Shown: positions 18,682-27,805, counted from the stretch's first letter. The stretch: DNA of 64,000 nt from Tumebacillus permanentifrigoris (GCF_003148565.1 NZ_QGGL01000001.1:367792-431791), one strand, 5' to 3'. Numbers and translations are program-made. The notes: a model not told the origin generated them from the sequence alone.

Positions 18682-18719
18682 AAAAAGCCCTGACAACCGT
18701 TGTTGTCAGGGCTTTTTTT
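18682..18719. terminator. Bidirectional terminator
   Basis: Stem AAAGCCCTGACAAC / GTTGTCAGGGCTTT with A and T runs, between convergent genes. It covers the last codons of the histidine phosphatase gene. Confidence 0.92.
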
Positions 18720-19251
18720 CAAAGGTATAGAGCGTGCCGTTCTCCGCGTATCCGAACTTCGGCCCGCTGAACCCACGGCGCAGCAGTTCCTTGCGCAGAA
18801 ACATCATGATCCCACCATGTGACACGATGAGCACCTCCTGTTCGTCTCGTGCGAGGATCTCGTCGAGGACATCGGAGGCCCGCTTCTCCACATCGGCCTG
18901 GCCCTCGGTCTGAGAATTGTGGTTGATGAACCACGCCAGTCGCAACAGGATCGGCCAGACGAGGAACGGCAAGCGGACGTCACTTTGCAAAATCGGGTCG
19001 GGGCGCACCTCGCGCAACCCTTCGAGTTCGATGAGTTCGCCGCTATAGATCGTCTCCGCTGTTGTGCGAGCGCGGGACAAGGGACTGACATAACAACGCT
19101 TCCACTGCGTATCGCCCAAGTCGACGGGCGCGATCTCCACGTCTGACAGGTCGTACTCGTCGAGCCAGCGGTCAAGTTCGCGCGCGCTGAGCAGCTTCTC
19201 CTTTGGAAACCCCCGCGTGACTTTGAAGTGCCGCACAAGTCCTATCTTCAA
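18706..19251 (-). CDS. Histidine phosphatase (phosphoglycerate-mutase-like) family protein
   Basis: 181 residues. The RHG-type catalytic motif is LVRHFKVTRG with Arg7-His8, and the second catalytic His is in VLIVSHGGIMMF near the C-terminus. 'VSPLSRARTTAETIY' is the second arginine block of the family. Normal RHG is changed to RHF, which occurs in some broad-specificity members. The last codons lie inside the terminator stem shared with the metallophosphoesterase gene. Cytoplasmic; substrate unknown (small phosphorylated metabolite). Confidence 0.9.
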   Translation of the reverse strand: MKIGLVRHFKVTRGFPKEKLLSARELDRWLDEYDLSDVEIAPVDLGDTQWKRCYVSPLSRARTTAETIYSGELIELEGLREVRPDPILQSDVRLPFLVWPILLRLAWFINHNSQTEGQADVEKRASDVLDEILARDEQEVLIVSHGGIMMFLRKELLRRGFSGPKFGYAENGTLYTFEKKP

Positions 19252-19358
19252 GAGATTCGACCCCTATCAAATTTCGTTAGGATTATCCTACCAGTAACTT
19301 GATCGTATGCCAACACTTTTGCAGGTAGTCCATCCGTTTGGTGAGCGGATCGATAACG

Positions 19359-19404
19359 AAAAAGCGACCTCGCCACGAGCAGACGTGGCAAGGTCGCTTT
19401 TTTT
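19359..19404 (-). terminator. Terminator of chemotaxis receptor gene
   Basis: Stem AAAGCGACCT(C)GCCACG / CGTGGCAAGGTCGCTTT followed by a T run. It overlaps the stop codon region. Confidence 0.9.
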
Positions 19405-21406
19405 ACACGCGATACCCGGCAATCGAGCCTTTCAGTCGCTCTGCTGTCTCCGCGAGCACTTCCGCCGAGGTGGCGATCTCGTCAAATGCGGCCGTCTGTT
19501 CCTCGACGACAGCGGCGATGTTCTCCGAATTGCCCACGGTGCGGCGCGAGGCTTCTTGGACGCGCTGCGTGCCCGAGACGATGTGCTCCCACTGCGAAGC
19601 CAAGTCTTGGTTGTCATTGGTGATCGCTCCGACATGGTTCACCATCTCTTGTGACGCGATGGTGATGTCGTCAAACACGCGCTGCACCGTATCAAAAGCC
19701 TCCATGCCGACTTCGAAGTCCCGGTTGTTTTTGTCCCGATTTTTCACGATGTGTTGGATTTCCTGCTTGATATCCTCTACAATCACGGTGATGTCATTCG
19801 TCGAGTTCATCGCATGTTCCGCGAGTTTGCGAACTTCATCGGCAACCACGGCGAACCCGCGCCCCAACTCACCCGCTCGTGCCGCTTCGATCGCAGCGTT
19901 CAGAGCGAGCAAGTTCGTCTGTGTGGCAATCTGCGAGATGATGCCGAGAATGCCTTCCACTTGATCGGACTTGGTCGCCAGTTGATCGATCACTTGGTTG
20001 TTCGACAGGGTGTTGAGTTTGACCACTTCCAGCTTCTGCTGCGCGGAGGAGATCGTCTGACGGCCTTCCTCGACCAGTTCTTCCGCGCGCTTCGTCGTGC
20101 CTGCCGTGACTTCGGCAGAGGCGGCGATGTCATCGACTTTGTGCGCGATGGTGTCGATCTGCGTGCCCATCGAGGCGAGCTCTCTGTCAGACTCTTGCGC
20201 TTCGTGCGAGACGATCTGCGCGTCTTCGGCGATCTGGTGGGACGCATCCCGCACCCCTTGCGTGGTGGCGCGCAGTTGTGCAGAAGCCCCGTGGAAGCCT
20301 TCGACAGCTCGACCCACATCGGAGATCGTCTCTTGCAGACGCTCCAGCATCTGGTTCGCCGCCATCGCCAACTGACCGAATTCATCCTGCGTGGTGATCG
20401 GCAAGCGACTCGTCAGGTCACCATCGCCCCTAGAGATCGATTGCAGCGAGTCCTGAAGTTCCTTGAGGCGCTTGAACATCGCGGCCATGACGAGCATCGT
20501 CACCACGGTGATGATCAGAATCCCCACCCCCGCCGCGATGATCGTGATGTTGCGCAGTTTGGTGAGAATTTCTGTGGAGAGCGCCAGCACCATCCCTTGC
20601 CCGTTGGTGAGGGCTGTGAAGTAGTAGGTGACGGGCGTTCCGTTCAGATCGCCACCGAGCGTGACCGTTTGCTTGCTCTGGATGGCCGCTTGATAGGAAG
20701 CTTTCAAATCAAGTGGCAACGCTTTGAACTTGTCATCGGTCGCGACCATCGCCTTGCCGTCCTGCTCCAGCACGGCGGCGAGCAACACCTCGTCGCTCAG
20801 ATGCGTTTTCATCTGGGCAATCAACGGTTTCGCCCCGACTTTGTTTTCCAGTTCGGCCAACTGCTTGCCATCGCGACCGATTTGGACGATGCCAGGCTTG
20901 TTCCAACCTGTGACGCCGACGAACTTGAACATCTTGTTGTCGAGCGTGCGGACCTGCGCCGGTTGTGTGACGACATCACGCTTTTGGGTGACCAGATCCA
21001 TGAACGCATACGCCTGCGAGTTGGCATCCGCGCCAAAATTGAAATCAACCTTGGGCGCCATGTTCGTCAGCTTGGTGTAGCCTTTCTCATCGGTGATCCA
21101 GAATTCATCGATCCCGGAGCGCTTCGACAACGCCGCGAGTTCCTCATACGTGGTGCCCTTGGCAGCGAGCAGCGACAACATCGACGCTTGCCCGATCATT
21201 TCCTTTTCCAACACTTGCTCCGTCGTGGCGCGTGCGACGATCGCATTTTCCATGCCCATGCGCACCGTTTCCGTCAAGGCTAGACCTTGCCGCTCTAGGC
21301 TTTTCTCCGTCTCCTTGTAGATCAGGAACGCGATGCATGCGACAACCAAGGTCATCACCAATAAACTCGGCAAGATCAACTTCCACTTGATCGATAATTT
21401 CCCCAC
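19403..21406 (-). CDS. Methyl-accepting chemotaxis protein
   Basis: Transmembrane chemoreceptor of 667 residues. TM1 is at about 10-30 ([20 protein letters not shown]) and TM2 at about 290-315 ([20 protein letters not shown]). The extracytoplasmic region between them is of Cache-like size. A HAMP segment follows, then the signalling domain. The highly conserved hairpin tip is intact: [20 protein letters not shown] then [16 protein letters not shown], where CheA and CheW bind. The ligand is not predictable. Monocistronic. The ATG is preceded by GAGGTG. Confidence 0.95.
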   Translation of the reverse strand: MGKLSIKWKLILPSLLVMTLVVACIAFLIYKETEKSLERQGLALTETVRMGMENAIVARATTEQVLEKEMIGQASMLSLLAAKGTTYEELAALSKRSGIDEFWITDEKGYTKLTNMAPKVDFNFGADANSQAYAFMDLVTQKRDVVTQPAQVRTLDNKMFKFVGVTGWNKPGIVQIGRDGKQLAELENKVGAKPLIAQMKTHLSDEVLLAAVLEQDGKAMVATDDKFKALPLDLKASYQAAIQSKQTVTLGGDLNGTPVTYYFTALTNGQGMVLALSTEILTKLRNITIIAAGVGILIITVVTMLVMAAMFKRLKELQDSLQSISRGDGDLTSRLPITTQDEFGQLAMAANQMLERLQETISDVGRAVEGFHGASAQLRATTQGVRDASHQIAEDAQIVSHEAQESDRELASMGTQIDTIAHKVDDIAASAEVTAGTTKRAEELVEEGRQTISSAQQKLEVVKLNTLSNNQVIDQLATKSDQVEGILGIISQIATQTNLLALNAAIEAARAGELGRGFAVVADEVRKLAEHAMNSTNDITVIVEDIKQEIQHIVKNRDKNNRDFEVGMEAFDTVQRVFDDITIASQEMVNHVGAITNDNQDLASQWEHIVSGTQRVQEASRRTVGNSENIAAVVEEQTAAFDEIATSAEVLAETAERLKGSIAGYRV

Positions 21407-21577
21407 ATGAACACCTCTATTATTAGTTAATTCAATTTTTCCAATTCACCTTTGAAAGGTGACTGATACATATTATTCGATTGAGTTCGACACTTTCCCT
21501 TCACAGATTGTCGAAAAAATAAATTGCATCTATTATAAATGTTGTAGTGCAAATTTACAACAGTAAAGGAGCTAGGT

Positions 21578-22390
21578 ATGCTACGATTGCCCGACGATGG
21601 TACGATCGTTTCTCGACAACTGCTTACCGTCCCCCCTGCGTATCGCGAGCAAGTCCGGATCGAGCGCATCCGCTATCGGGTCGACGGCCTGCAAGTCGTT
21701 GGATTTATCGCCACGCCGACCTCGACCGAACCCCGACAGTTCCCCGTCCTGATCTACAACCGCGGCGGATTCCGGTCGTTCAGCAAGATCAAGGAAGAAA
21801 CACTCGCCCGCCTCGCCAGCTATGCCGCCCGTGGCTATGTGGTGCTCGCCTCGCAATACCGTGGCAATGACGGTGGCGAAGGGCAGGATGAATACGGCGG
21901 CGCTGATCTCAAAGACCTATTTGCCCTCGCCTGGCTAGCCGAGTCCTTGCCACAGGCAGATGCTTCGCGCATGGTGATGTTTGGACATTCGCGCGGTGGC
22001 ATGATGACGTATCTCTGCATCCGGCACGGCCTGCCTCTCCGAGCCGCCGCCACCACGAGCGCTCCGAGCGACCTGTTCCGCCGACCGCTCCCTCCGGCGA
22101 TTGCGCATCTCTACCACGACCTTTTCGGAGACCCTGAGCAGAACCCGACCGACTATCGCGAGCGTTCCGCCCTCTGCTGGCCCGAGCAGTTGCGAGTACC
22201 GCTGCTGCTACAGGTCGGCGCTCTCGATCGACGCGTCGATCCCGCAGAGTCGGAGTTGTTAGCGGCCGCGCTACAAGAGCGAGGCTACACGCACAAGTTC
22301 ATCTGCTACCCCGAGGCGGACCATCACCTGATGGAAGTTGCGCCCGATCGCGACCGTGAAATTTTTGACTGGTTCGACCGCTTTTTGTAG
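21578..22390 (+). CDS. Alpha/beta hydrolase, prolyl-oligopeptidase/dienelactone-hydrolase type
   Basis: 270 residues. An N-terminal beta region (YRVDGLQVVGFIATP) leads into the hydrolase fold: oxyanion loop VLIYNRGGFRSF, nucleophile elbow FGHSRGGMM (Ser in GHSRG), Asp in LLQVGALDRRVDP, and His in PEADHHLME. This is a full Ser-Asp-His triad. Family members cleave peptides, esters or acyl compounds. AAAGGAGCTAGGT precedes the ATG. The upstream region 21407-21577 is AT-rich and divergent from the chemoreceptor, and must hold both promoters. Single gene with its own terminator. Confidence 0.9.
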   Translation: MLRLPDDGTIVSRQLLTVPPAYREQVRIERIRYRVDGLQVVGFIATPTSTEPRQFPVLIYNRGGFRSFSKIKEETLARLASYAARGYVVLASQYRGNDGGEGQDEYGGADLKDLFALAWLAESLPQADASRMVMFGHSRGGMMTYLCIRHGLPLRAAATTSAPSDLFRRPLPPAIAHLYHDLFGDPEQNPTDYRERSALCWPEQLRVPLLLQVGALDRRVDPAESELLAAALQERGYTHKFICYPEADHHLMEVAPDRDREIFDWFDRFL

Positions 22391-22392
22391 GC

Positions 22393-22431
22393 AAAAAAAG
22401 AGAGAGTGCCGTCGCGGCACTCTCTCTTTTT
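22393..22431. terminator. Bidirectional terminator
   Basis: Stem AAAAGAGAGAGTGCCG / CGGCACTCTCTCTTTT between convergent genes. Confidence 0.93.
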
Positions 22432-22443
22432 CTCCTCAGACGA

Positions 22444-23571
22444 TCAGTCCGCGACCTTGAACCAGCCCGGCGAGTTGAGGATCGCTTGCCAGAGCAGGTC
22501 GGGAATCACGAGACGCTCCTGCTCTTGCTTGGAAAGTTGCGTCTTGATCTCCGACTCGCGACCTTCGACGATTTTCTCCACCCAGTCCGGTTCCATGATC
22601 AGTTCGCGACCGATGGCGATCAGCGGAACACCGGTTTGGATCGCACGCAGCGCATCGTCTGCGGTTTGAATCGATCCGACGCCCATCACGGGGACGCGGT
22701 CGCCTACTTTCTCCTGAATCCAGTCCAGACGCGTGCGGGAATCCTCCTCCACACCACGGCGCGGGGCCGACCAGAAGTCCATCAGCGAGACGTGGAGATA
22801 ATCGAGCGACTTGTCAGCGAGCGCGTCGACGAGCACCAGCGTATCTTCCATCGTGATGCCTTGGGTTTCCGGCTCCTCCGGGGAGAAGCGGTAGCCGACG
22901 ACGAACGGCGTTTTCGCATGTGCGGCGACGACCTTTTGCACTTCGTCGACCACAGCCAGCGGGAACGCCATGCGGTTGGACAGACTGCCGCCCCAACGAT
23001 CTTCGCGACGGTTGGTGTGCGCGGAGAAGCACTGTTGGAGCAGGTAGCCGTTCGCTCCGTGGATTTCGACACCGTCAAACCCAGCTTCGATCGCCCGGCG
23101 GGTCGCTTCGCCAAAGTCGCGGATGATCTCCAGAATTTCCGCATCGGTCAACGGGCGTGGGGTTGGAGCACCCTCCGCCGCAGGAGCGACAGCGCTTGCA
23201 CTGACCGTCTCGCCGTTCGGTACACAATCTGGCGGGCACTGGCTTCCACCGTGGAAGACTTGCAGCACCGCTTTGGCCCCACGCGATTGGATCGCGCTCG
23301 CGAGGCGTTTCAAGCCGGGGATCATGTCATCCGATTCGGCGGAGAATTCCCCGGGGAATCCTTTGCCGCTGGGGGTTGCATAGGTGCAAGCGGTGATCAC
23401 GAGGCCGACCCCGTTCGAACGGCGTTGGTAGTATTCCAATTCCACATCAGAGACGGTGCCGTCTTGGTTCGAAGAGAAATGGGTCATCGGGGCCATGACG
23501 ATGCGGTTTTTGAGTTCAACACCCGAGCGCAGGGCGAAACGCTCGAATAGCGGTATGTACTTTTCATTCAT
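22444..23571 (-). CDS. NADH:flavin oxidoreductase, Old Yellow Enzyme family
   Basis: FMN-dependent ene-reductase-type TIM barrel, 375 residues. 'LKNRIVMAPMTHFSSNQDG' is the usual N-terminal block. 'GGSQCPP' marks the substrate loop. 'AIEAGFDGVEIHGANGYLLQQCFS...NRREDRWGGSLSNR' is the family signature, with His-Gly-Ala-Asn binding substrate. 'MGVGSIQTADDALRAIQTG' holds the phosphate of FMN. Reduces activated C=C bonds with NAD(P)H; physiological substrate unknown. Closest to the YqiG-like group by these motifs. The start is ATG at 23571, MNEKYIPLFERF. Confidence 0.93.
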   Translation of the reverse strand: MNEKYIPLFERFALRSGVELKNRIVMAPMTHFSSNQDGTVSDVELEYYQRRSNGVGLVITACTYATPSGKGFPGEFSAESDDMIPGLKRLASAIQSRGAKAVLQVFHGGSQCPPDCVPNGETVSASAVAPAAEGAPTPRPLTDAEILEIIRDFGEATRRAIEAGFDGVEIHGANGYLLQQCFSAHTNRREDRWGGSLSNRMAFPLAVVDEVQKVVAAHAKTPFVVGYRFSPEEPETQGITMEDTLVLVDALADKSLDYLHVSLMDFWSAPRRGVEEDSRTRLDWIQEKVGDRVPVMGVGSIQTADDALRAIQTGVPLIAIGRELIMEPDWVEKIVEGRESEIKTQLSKQEQERLVIPDLLWQAILNSPGWFKVAD

Positions 23572-23665
23572 GAGTAGTCGTTCCTCCAGTTCATCTTTTC
23601 ATTCAGACTGCTTAGGCTTCATTTTATAAAGCGCCTTGTCAAAAGAAAGTGATGGAGCTTACCTA

Positions 23666-23791
23666 ATGGAAAAAAGGGTTCTGTCTGGCACCCTACTCAT
23701 CCCCAACAACCGTCGGGCCATGCAGGACTGTTTCTACGATTCCCTATTCGAGACAATCGGAATCAGGATGAAAATTCGGGTTGATTCATAA
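23666..23791 (+). CDS. Possible small protein, 41 aa
   Basis: An ATG with TGGAG eight bases upstream opens a frame of 41 codons (MEKRVLSGTLLIPNN... ending IGIRMKIRVDS). It has balanced composition and no membrane segment, and I recognise no family. It stands alone in a 424-base gap between the flavin oxidoreductase and the YgiT-type gene. It could be a genuine small gene, the end of a decayed gene, or chance. The rest of that gap holds two minus-strand hairpins and nothing else I can see. Confidence 0.3.
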   Translation: MEKRVLSGTLLIPNNRRAMQDCFYDSLFETIGIRMKIRVDS

Positions 23792-23835
23792 ACGGGTCTT
23801 GCTGCACGGGATCGGCTCATCAAAATCACAACAAA

Positions 23836-23868
23836 AGAGAGGCGAAGATATCATCTTCAGCCTCTCTT
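23836..23868 (-). terminator. Hairpin, likely minus-strand terminator
   Basis: Stem AGAGAGGC(G)AAGAT / ATCTT(C)AGCCTCTCT. On the minus strand it is followed by TTTTGTTGTG. Confidence 0.6.
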
Positions 23869-23931
23869 AAGTTTCAACTTGGGAACAAACAGATCATTGT
23901 AATACTCACTGACAACGCTAGGCTATTGTAT

Positions 23932-23978
23932 CTATCTTTTTTGACAAAAAAGATAGAGGGCGCGAGTCCATCCTCTCT
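23932..23978 (-). terminator. Terminator region after YgiT-type gene
   Basis: On the minus strand GAGAGG...CCCTCT forms a short stem followed by ATCTTTTTTG. A perfect 11-base palindrome arm (CTATCTTTTTT / AAAAAAGATAG) overlaps the tail. Confidence 0.6.
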
Positions 23979-23995
23979 CGGTTTTTTGAATTCGT

Positions 23996-24286
23996 TTATC
24001 GAGGCAGCCAAGGGTTTCCTTGTTTCATGTCCTCCAAGAGATCTTCACTCCAGACCGCCTCAGAAATCTCTGCTTGATAAGCATAAACAGTCAATGTAGG
24101 GATCTTTGTGTCCAGATCAAACTCTAACTCTCCACATGAAGTACAGTCAAAGTGAGGCACCTTGTGGATACGGATCTCGGTGTTGCGGATCGTACGAGTA
24201 ATCGTACCCACCTTATAAAGCATAACTCCGCCACAAGCGCAGATACAAGTCTTGTTCGTGGAATCTCTGCTATCCATCACCATCAT
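23996..24286 (-). CDS. YgiT-type zinc finger protein, likely antitoxin
   Basis: 96 residues with two Cys pairs: CICACGG near residue 15 and FDCTSCGELEF near 50. This is the layout of YgiT/MqsA-type zinc fingers, which often act as the antitoxin half of small toxin-antitoxin pairs and sometimes carry a helix-turn-helix. Here the C-terminal part is too short for a full HTH, so any autoregulation is doubtful. ATG at 24286 has AGGAGG eight bases upstream. It follows a DUF4258-like gene by 78 bases on the same strand. YgiT-type and DUF4258 proteins often occur as neighbours in Bacillota, which supports a toxin-antitoxin reading. Confidence 0.75.
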   Translation of the reverse strand: MMVMDSRDSTNKTCICACGGVMLYKVGTITRTIRNTEIRIHKVPHFDCTSCGELEFDLDTKIPTLTVYAYQAEISEAVWSEDLLEDMKQGNPWLPR

Positions 24287-24364
24287 GATCCATTCCTCCT
24301 AAGGTACTTTGCTGTTCTATCATATTTATCGTTTTTCGACAAGTTTATAACCAACCGTCAAAAA

Positions 24365-24940
24365 TCACAACAACGTGATGATTCGAATTCTGTTTGATTC
24401 TATAATAGCTAGCGCCAGCGTCCCCTCTATTCCATCGGGACGTTGACCGCGAACTTCAAGCGCGAGACTTTGATTGAAATGAACCTCGGCGCTGTTAATT
24501 GTTGCTTTGTTGACAGTTAACCTTACTCCGTCTACCCGATTGATTGTGCACACACAGTGGTGTACATCTTCTTCAGAAAGCCAACCTCTAAAATTAGGGT
24601 GTTCTGCTCCATTCACGAGGTCGTCTTGAAGTCGATCTAAAGCATGAGATGTAAGTCTGATTTTCTTGAATTTAATGACATTAAGTACAACTTCGAGGAA
24701 CGCATCCAGACGATCGCGTGATAACTGAACAGGAACCCCCATTTTCATGCCATTCCCAGATACATCATTTTGAATTGCTTCGTCAGACATGTTTTCAATC
24801 GCCTGGCGAAGATCGATGATCTCTTCTTCTTCAAGAGTCATAGCTGTCTCTTGTCGTTCAAACCACTTGTATATCGTGCTGTCTGCTGAGACGAAACTGT
24901 GCTGCTTACTTCCGACCTGTGGAGCAGAGCTAGTATCCAT
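24365..24940 (-). CDS. DUF4258-like protein, possible toxin partner of YgiT-type gene
   Basis: 191 residues starting at ATG 24940 with GGAGGG nine bases upstream. The first ~85 residues are hydrophilic and low in recognisable features. The second half (KKIRLTSHALDRLQDDL..., then WLSEEDVHHCVCTINRV) resembles DUF4258, where a strand-His-helix motif (SHxxxR) begins a small RelE/BrnT-like fold. The end is a pair of strands (GTLALAIIESNRIRIITLL), also typical. If the resemblance holds, the N-terminal extension is unusual. It precedes the YgiT-type gene. The AT-rich base composition differs from the flanking core. Confidence 0.55.
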   Translation of the reverse strand: MDTSSAPQVGSKQHSFVSADSTIYKWFERQETAMTLEEEEIIDLRQAIENMSDEAIQNDVSGNGMKMGVPVQLSRDRLDAFLEVVLNVIKFKKIRLTSHALDRLQDDLVNGAEHPNFRGWLSEEDVHHCVCTINRVDGVRLTVNKATINSAEVHFNQSLALEVRGQRPDGIEGTLALAIIESNRIRIITLL

Positions 24941-25554
24941 GGACGACCCTCCAGCGGTGACATTATGTAACGGAGTAATGAGGTTTACTCTATCATATGG
25001 AATAAACTACTAGCAAATAGCGAAATATGACGAAATATCAAGGTTAACTACCTCTGTTACATATAATTCTACTTTGTTCGCTCATCGCCTCTTTATTTAG
25101 ATGAAAAATATCACATCAACCAACTTACATTTACCTGATCTAAAAAACGCTTACATTCAAATTACATATGCAATGTCTCAGTTCGACTGAGCTGCTTTCT
25201 GAGCAAATACATATGCATCATGAGATAATCTCACATTTTCATTAATTAAACTCATTTGCAGGTGGATTTTACTCATGTGTAGAAAGGTATAATTGGAAAG
25301 AAGGTGGTACAAAAAAATTACAAAACTATCGAATGAATCCATCAGATTGGTGACGGACGTGATGATCCGAGTTGATAACGACTCTTTCAAGTAGACAGCT
25401 CACCAATTGACAGAAATTCCCGGCGCTCAGACCTAAGCACTTCCGTTGATACGTTGAGAAACGTAGTGAAATGCAGCACAAATTAGCCACTTCAGATAAT
25501 GGTATTTTCCCGTCAACTTTTTTATCAAACGACACAGGGTGTGGTGACTACAAC
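24941..25554. other. AT-rich intergenic region, 614 bp
   Basis: No convincing gene on either strand. Short frames here lack ribosome sites and read as low-complexity translations of AT-rich DNA. The left part should contain the promoter of the DUF4258-like gene and the right part that of the coiled-coil gene. An in-frame upstream ATG of the coiled-coil gene lies at 25471 without a ribosome site. Confidence 0.6.
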
Positions 25555-26472
25555 ATGAGTTTGCTTCGTAATATCGTAACGTTCGGAGCTTCCGGCCGAA
25601 TCGAAAAAAAGCTACATGAATTTGAAGACCTCCAATTCGAGTACGAACAGTTATTTATGAAAACGGAATCGAAAAGAGCGAGCGTCAACTCTGTTCTGGA
25701 ACAAGTCATTAAAGTCAAATTGTCCGCCGTAGAATCACTAAAAGAAATCAATAAGATTTCCCAGAATCTAAAAACTAAGGACCGAGAATTGCCCGATCAT
25801 AAAGTCGGCAACGATGTAGAAGATGTTCACTTTGAGAGAATTGGAGAAACCATTACAGCAGCTGATGCAGCAATCAATCTCACAAAGGGTGTGTCTGCAG
25901 GAGTAGGAACTGCGCTAGGTGCATGGGCACTAGTCTCCAGTATTGGGACCGCATCAACCGGTTCGGCCATCGCTGGCTTGTCTGGCGCAGCAGCAACCAA
26001 TGCAACGCTGGCGTGGTTTGGTGGTGGTGCACTCGCCGCTGGCGGCGGGGGCATGATGGCAGGAACTGCTGTTCTCGGGGGTATAGTTGTTCTTCCAGCG
26101 TTGGCCTTGGCAGGTGTATTCAGTCACCTCAAAGCCAACAAACAGATAAAAGAGATCGAGGAAAATATGTTACAAGTAGTGCAGATCAACGAGCAACTAA
26201 ATGACAATATTCTCAAATTAGAAGTCATTGAGATGCGAAGTCAGGAACTCATTGTTTCCATCAAAAAAGCTGAAGAGGCCTTTACACACGAATTGGCTGT
26301 GATATATAAACAGGTCTACCCGATTCCACTCTTCTCCAAGTTAGCAAAAACACTGAGAAAACGACTCCTCCGAAGGAACTACTTCTCAAATCAGGATCTT
26401 CAAAATATCGCCTACATAGGCAGTATTGCAAATGAATTTGCCACTCTAATTGACACCAAGGTTTTTGAATAG
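25555..26472 (+). CDS. Coiled-coil protein with glycine-rich hydrophobic core, 305 aa
   Basis: Architecture: a helical, charged N-half (about 15-90, coiled-coil-like); then a ~75-residue Gly/Ala-rich hydrophobic block (GVSAGVGTALGAWALVSS... to ALALAGVFSHL) that can form two or three membrane or membrane-inserting helices; then a second coiled coil (about 195-255) and a basic tail. The block with GLSGAAATNATLAWFGGG and AAGGGGMMAG is a recurrent motif that I have seen in uncharacterised bacterial proteins, but I cannot name the family. No signal peptide. The start is unclear: ATG 25555 has only a weak GGTGTGGTG upstream, and the frame is open to 25471. It is followed 16 bases later by a second gene, so they form a pair. 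Confidence 0.65.
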   Translation: MSLLRNIVTFGASGRIEKKLHEFEDLQFEYEQLFMKTESKRASVNSVLEQVIKVKLSAVESLKEINKISQNLKTKDRELPDHKVGNDVEDVHFERIGETITAADAAINLTKGVSAGVGTALGAWALVSSIGTASTGSAIAGLSGAAATNATLAWFGGGALAAGGGGMMAGTAVLGGIVVLPALALAGVFSHLKANKQIKEIEENMLQVVQINEQLNDNILKLEVIEMRSQELIVSIKKAEEAFTHELAVIYKQVYPIPLFSKLAKTLRKRLLRRNYFSNQDLQNIAYIGSIANEFATLIDTKVFE

Positions 26473-26488
26473 ATTGGAGGACACCCGA

Positions 26489-26908
26489 ATGTTATCTTTT
26501 TTCAATAAAAACAAACTCACCAAAGGGCTCTCAAAATTGCAAACCGTCCAGCATATCATGCCAACTCCCGATGTTCTAGACTTCTTTGGGAAGCTTTCGG
26601 ATGCGTATCGCGAGTCTCTGATTACTACACGAGAAATGGCTGCAATCGAAGCACAGAAGGAAATTCTTTTAACTGAGATCGAAAACAAATACGATCTCTA
26701 CCACACAATCTTCCAACGCGTTTTTGATGAACGTCAATCGGCGGTCAACAAATCTTTTGAAATCATCGACAAAGGGCTCCTCGAAGGTGATCGTGAACTG
26801 ATCGGTTTAGGCATGCAGAGCCTTAGCAAGATTGTCTCCAGCAGCCCCTTCGCAAATATGCAGGAGTTATCTAGGTGTCTTGAAAGCGATCGAATTATTG
26901 AGATCTGA
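26489..26908 (+). CDS. Hypothetical protein paired with coiled-coil gene, 139 aa
   Basis: Starts at ATG 26489, MLSFFNKNKLTKGL, with GGAGG eight to nine bases upstream and only 16 bases after the previous stop. Mostly helical and charged, with 'DVLDFFGKLSDAYRESLITTREMAAIEAQKEILL' style amphipathic helices. The C-terminal half (LLEGDRELIGLGMQSLSKIV) resembles the ends of small proteins that assist membrane-stress or effector proteins, but I recognise no named family. Translational neighbourhood suggests it acts with the upstream membrane-type protein, for example as its partner or immunity/regulatory factor (inference). Confidence 0.65.
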   Translation: MLSFFNKNKLTKGLSKLQTVQHIMPTPDVLDFFGKLSDAYRESLITTREMAAIEAQKEILLTEIENKYDLYHTIFQRVFDERQSAVNKSFEIIDKGLLEGDRELIGLGMQSLSKIVSSSPFANMQELSRCLESDRIIEI

Positions 26909-27064
26909 TAGACAGTACCAAGCCATCAGAATACGCCTTCAAATACCTCCGCACGCTAAAAAGGACGGTCGCTGGACTGTATCGCAATCGAATACGCTTC
27001 GATTCAAAACTTCTCGACCAACTCCCGGCCCTTCGCATTTTTTCCTGCGCGATCCACGTTTTTC

Positions 27065-27643
27065 CTACAGCAAGATATGCAACGTAACCGCCACGGCAAA
27101 GGCGAGGCCGATGTACAGGTGCCACTTGCGGGCTGATTTGGTGGCGGAGACGGTCTTGTATTGATACATGATCCCCAAGCCGACGAGGAAAAACATCACG
27201 GCAGTCGCGATCAGTCCGGTGTAGATGTTGAGCGATGTTCCCTTGGGGAAGACCACGAAGTAAAGCGAATGCAGCATCGCCAGACCAAACATCAACCAAC
27301 CAAAAAACACATGCTGCGCCCGAAGCCACTTCAACAGATGCAGGCCAATTTCCACGAGGTTGGTCGAAGGCGCGGCTCCTTGTTTGTACCGGGTCCAGAC
27401 CAGCCGGAACAAGTAGAGGATCAGCGAGAACCCACCCGCCACCGTCGAGACGATGCCGAAGTTATCCCAGAAGCCTTTGGCCATCCGGTCAGTCGACCAC
27501 ATCGCCGTGAGTTGCGACGGGTTGAACCACAACCCGAACGTCAAGAAGATAAGTGCAAGAATCAGATAAAGGGCACGGGCCCGGAGGATGCGGAGTACCA
27601 ACGGTTGTTTTTGAAGCTGTGTGGGTGTAGTTGTTGATTTCAA
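27065..27643 (-). CDS. DUF4405/cytochrome b561-like membrane protein
   Basis: 192 residues with about five hydrophobic helices. His residues lie inside helices (LLKWLRAQHVFFGWLMFGLAMLHSLYF and WHLYIGLAFAVAVTLHILL), the pattern of di-haem membrane cytochromes such as the DUF4405 and ferric-reductase-like groups. It begins at TTG 27643 with GGAAAGGAGG upstream. It follows a 47-aa membrane peptide gene by 18 bases, forming a two-gene operon. Role likely in electron transfer at the membrane; partner unknown. No terminator is obvious in 26909-27064. Confidence 0.75.
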   Translation of the reverse strand: MKSTTTPTQLQKQPLVLRILRARALYLILALIFLTFGLWFNPSQLTAMWSTDRMAKGFWDNFGIVSTVAGGFSLILYLFRLVWTRYKQGAAPSTNLVEIGLHLLKWLRAQHVFFGWLMFGLAMLHSLYFVVFPKGTSLNIYTGLIATAVMFFLVGLGIMYQYKTVSATKSARKWHLYIGLAFAVAVTLHILL

Positions 27644-27661
27644 GGTGTTCGCCTCCTTTCC

Positions 27662-27805
27662 TTAATTGTTCGCGGGGGGTCGATCGTGCATCGGCCCAGG
27701 ACCATGTTGATCCGGTTGCGGTTGGATCGTGACGGCCAGATACCCGGCTCCGGCTACGACGACGACCCAGACGGCGATGATCACCGTGTTGACGAGCTTT
27801 TTCAT
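27662..27805 (-). CDS. Small membrane protein, 47 aa
   Basis: ATG 27805 has AAAGGAG nine bases upstream and opens a 47-codon frame (MKKLVNTVIIAVWVVVVAGA...). One hydrophobic helix spans about 5-26, followed by a short outside tail rich in Pro, His, Gln and Met (PQPDQHGPGPMHDRPP). The His/Met-rich tail could bind metal. It is the first gene of an operon with the cytochrome-like membrane protein, so it may assist haem or copper handling there. No family recognised. Confidence 0.7.
   Translation of the reverse strand: MKKLVNTVIIAVWVVVVAGAGYLAVTIQPQPDQHGPGPMHDRPPANN

Noticed and set aside
19751-21283. 510-aa plus-strand frame
   Set aside because: Antisense of the chemotaxis receptor; Arg/His/Asp-rich, no domain, no ribosome site. 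Long antisense frames are expected in GC-rich genes.
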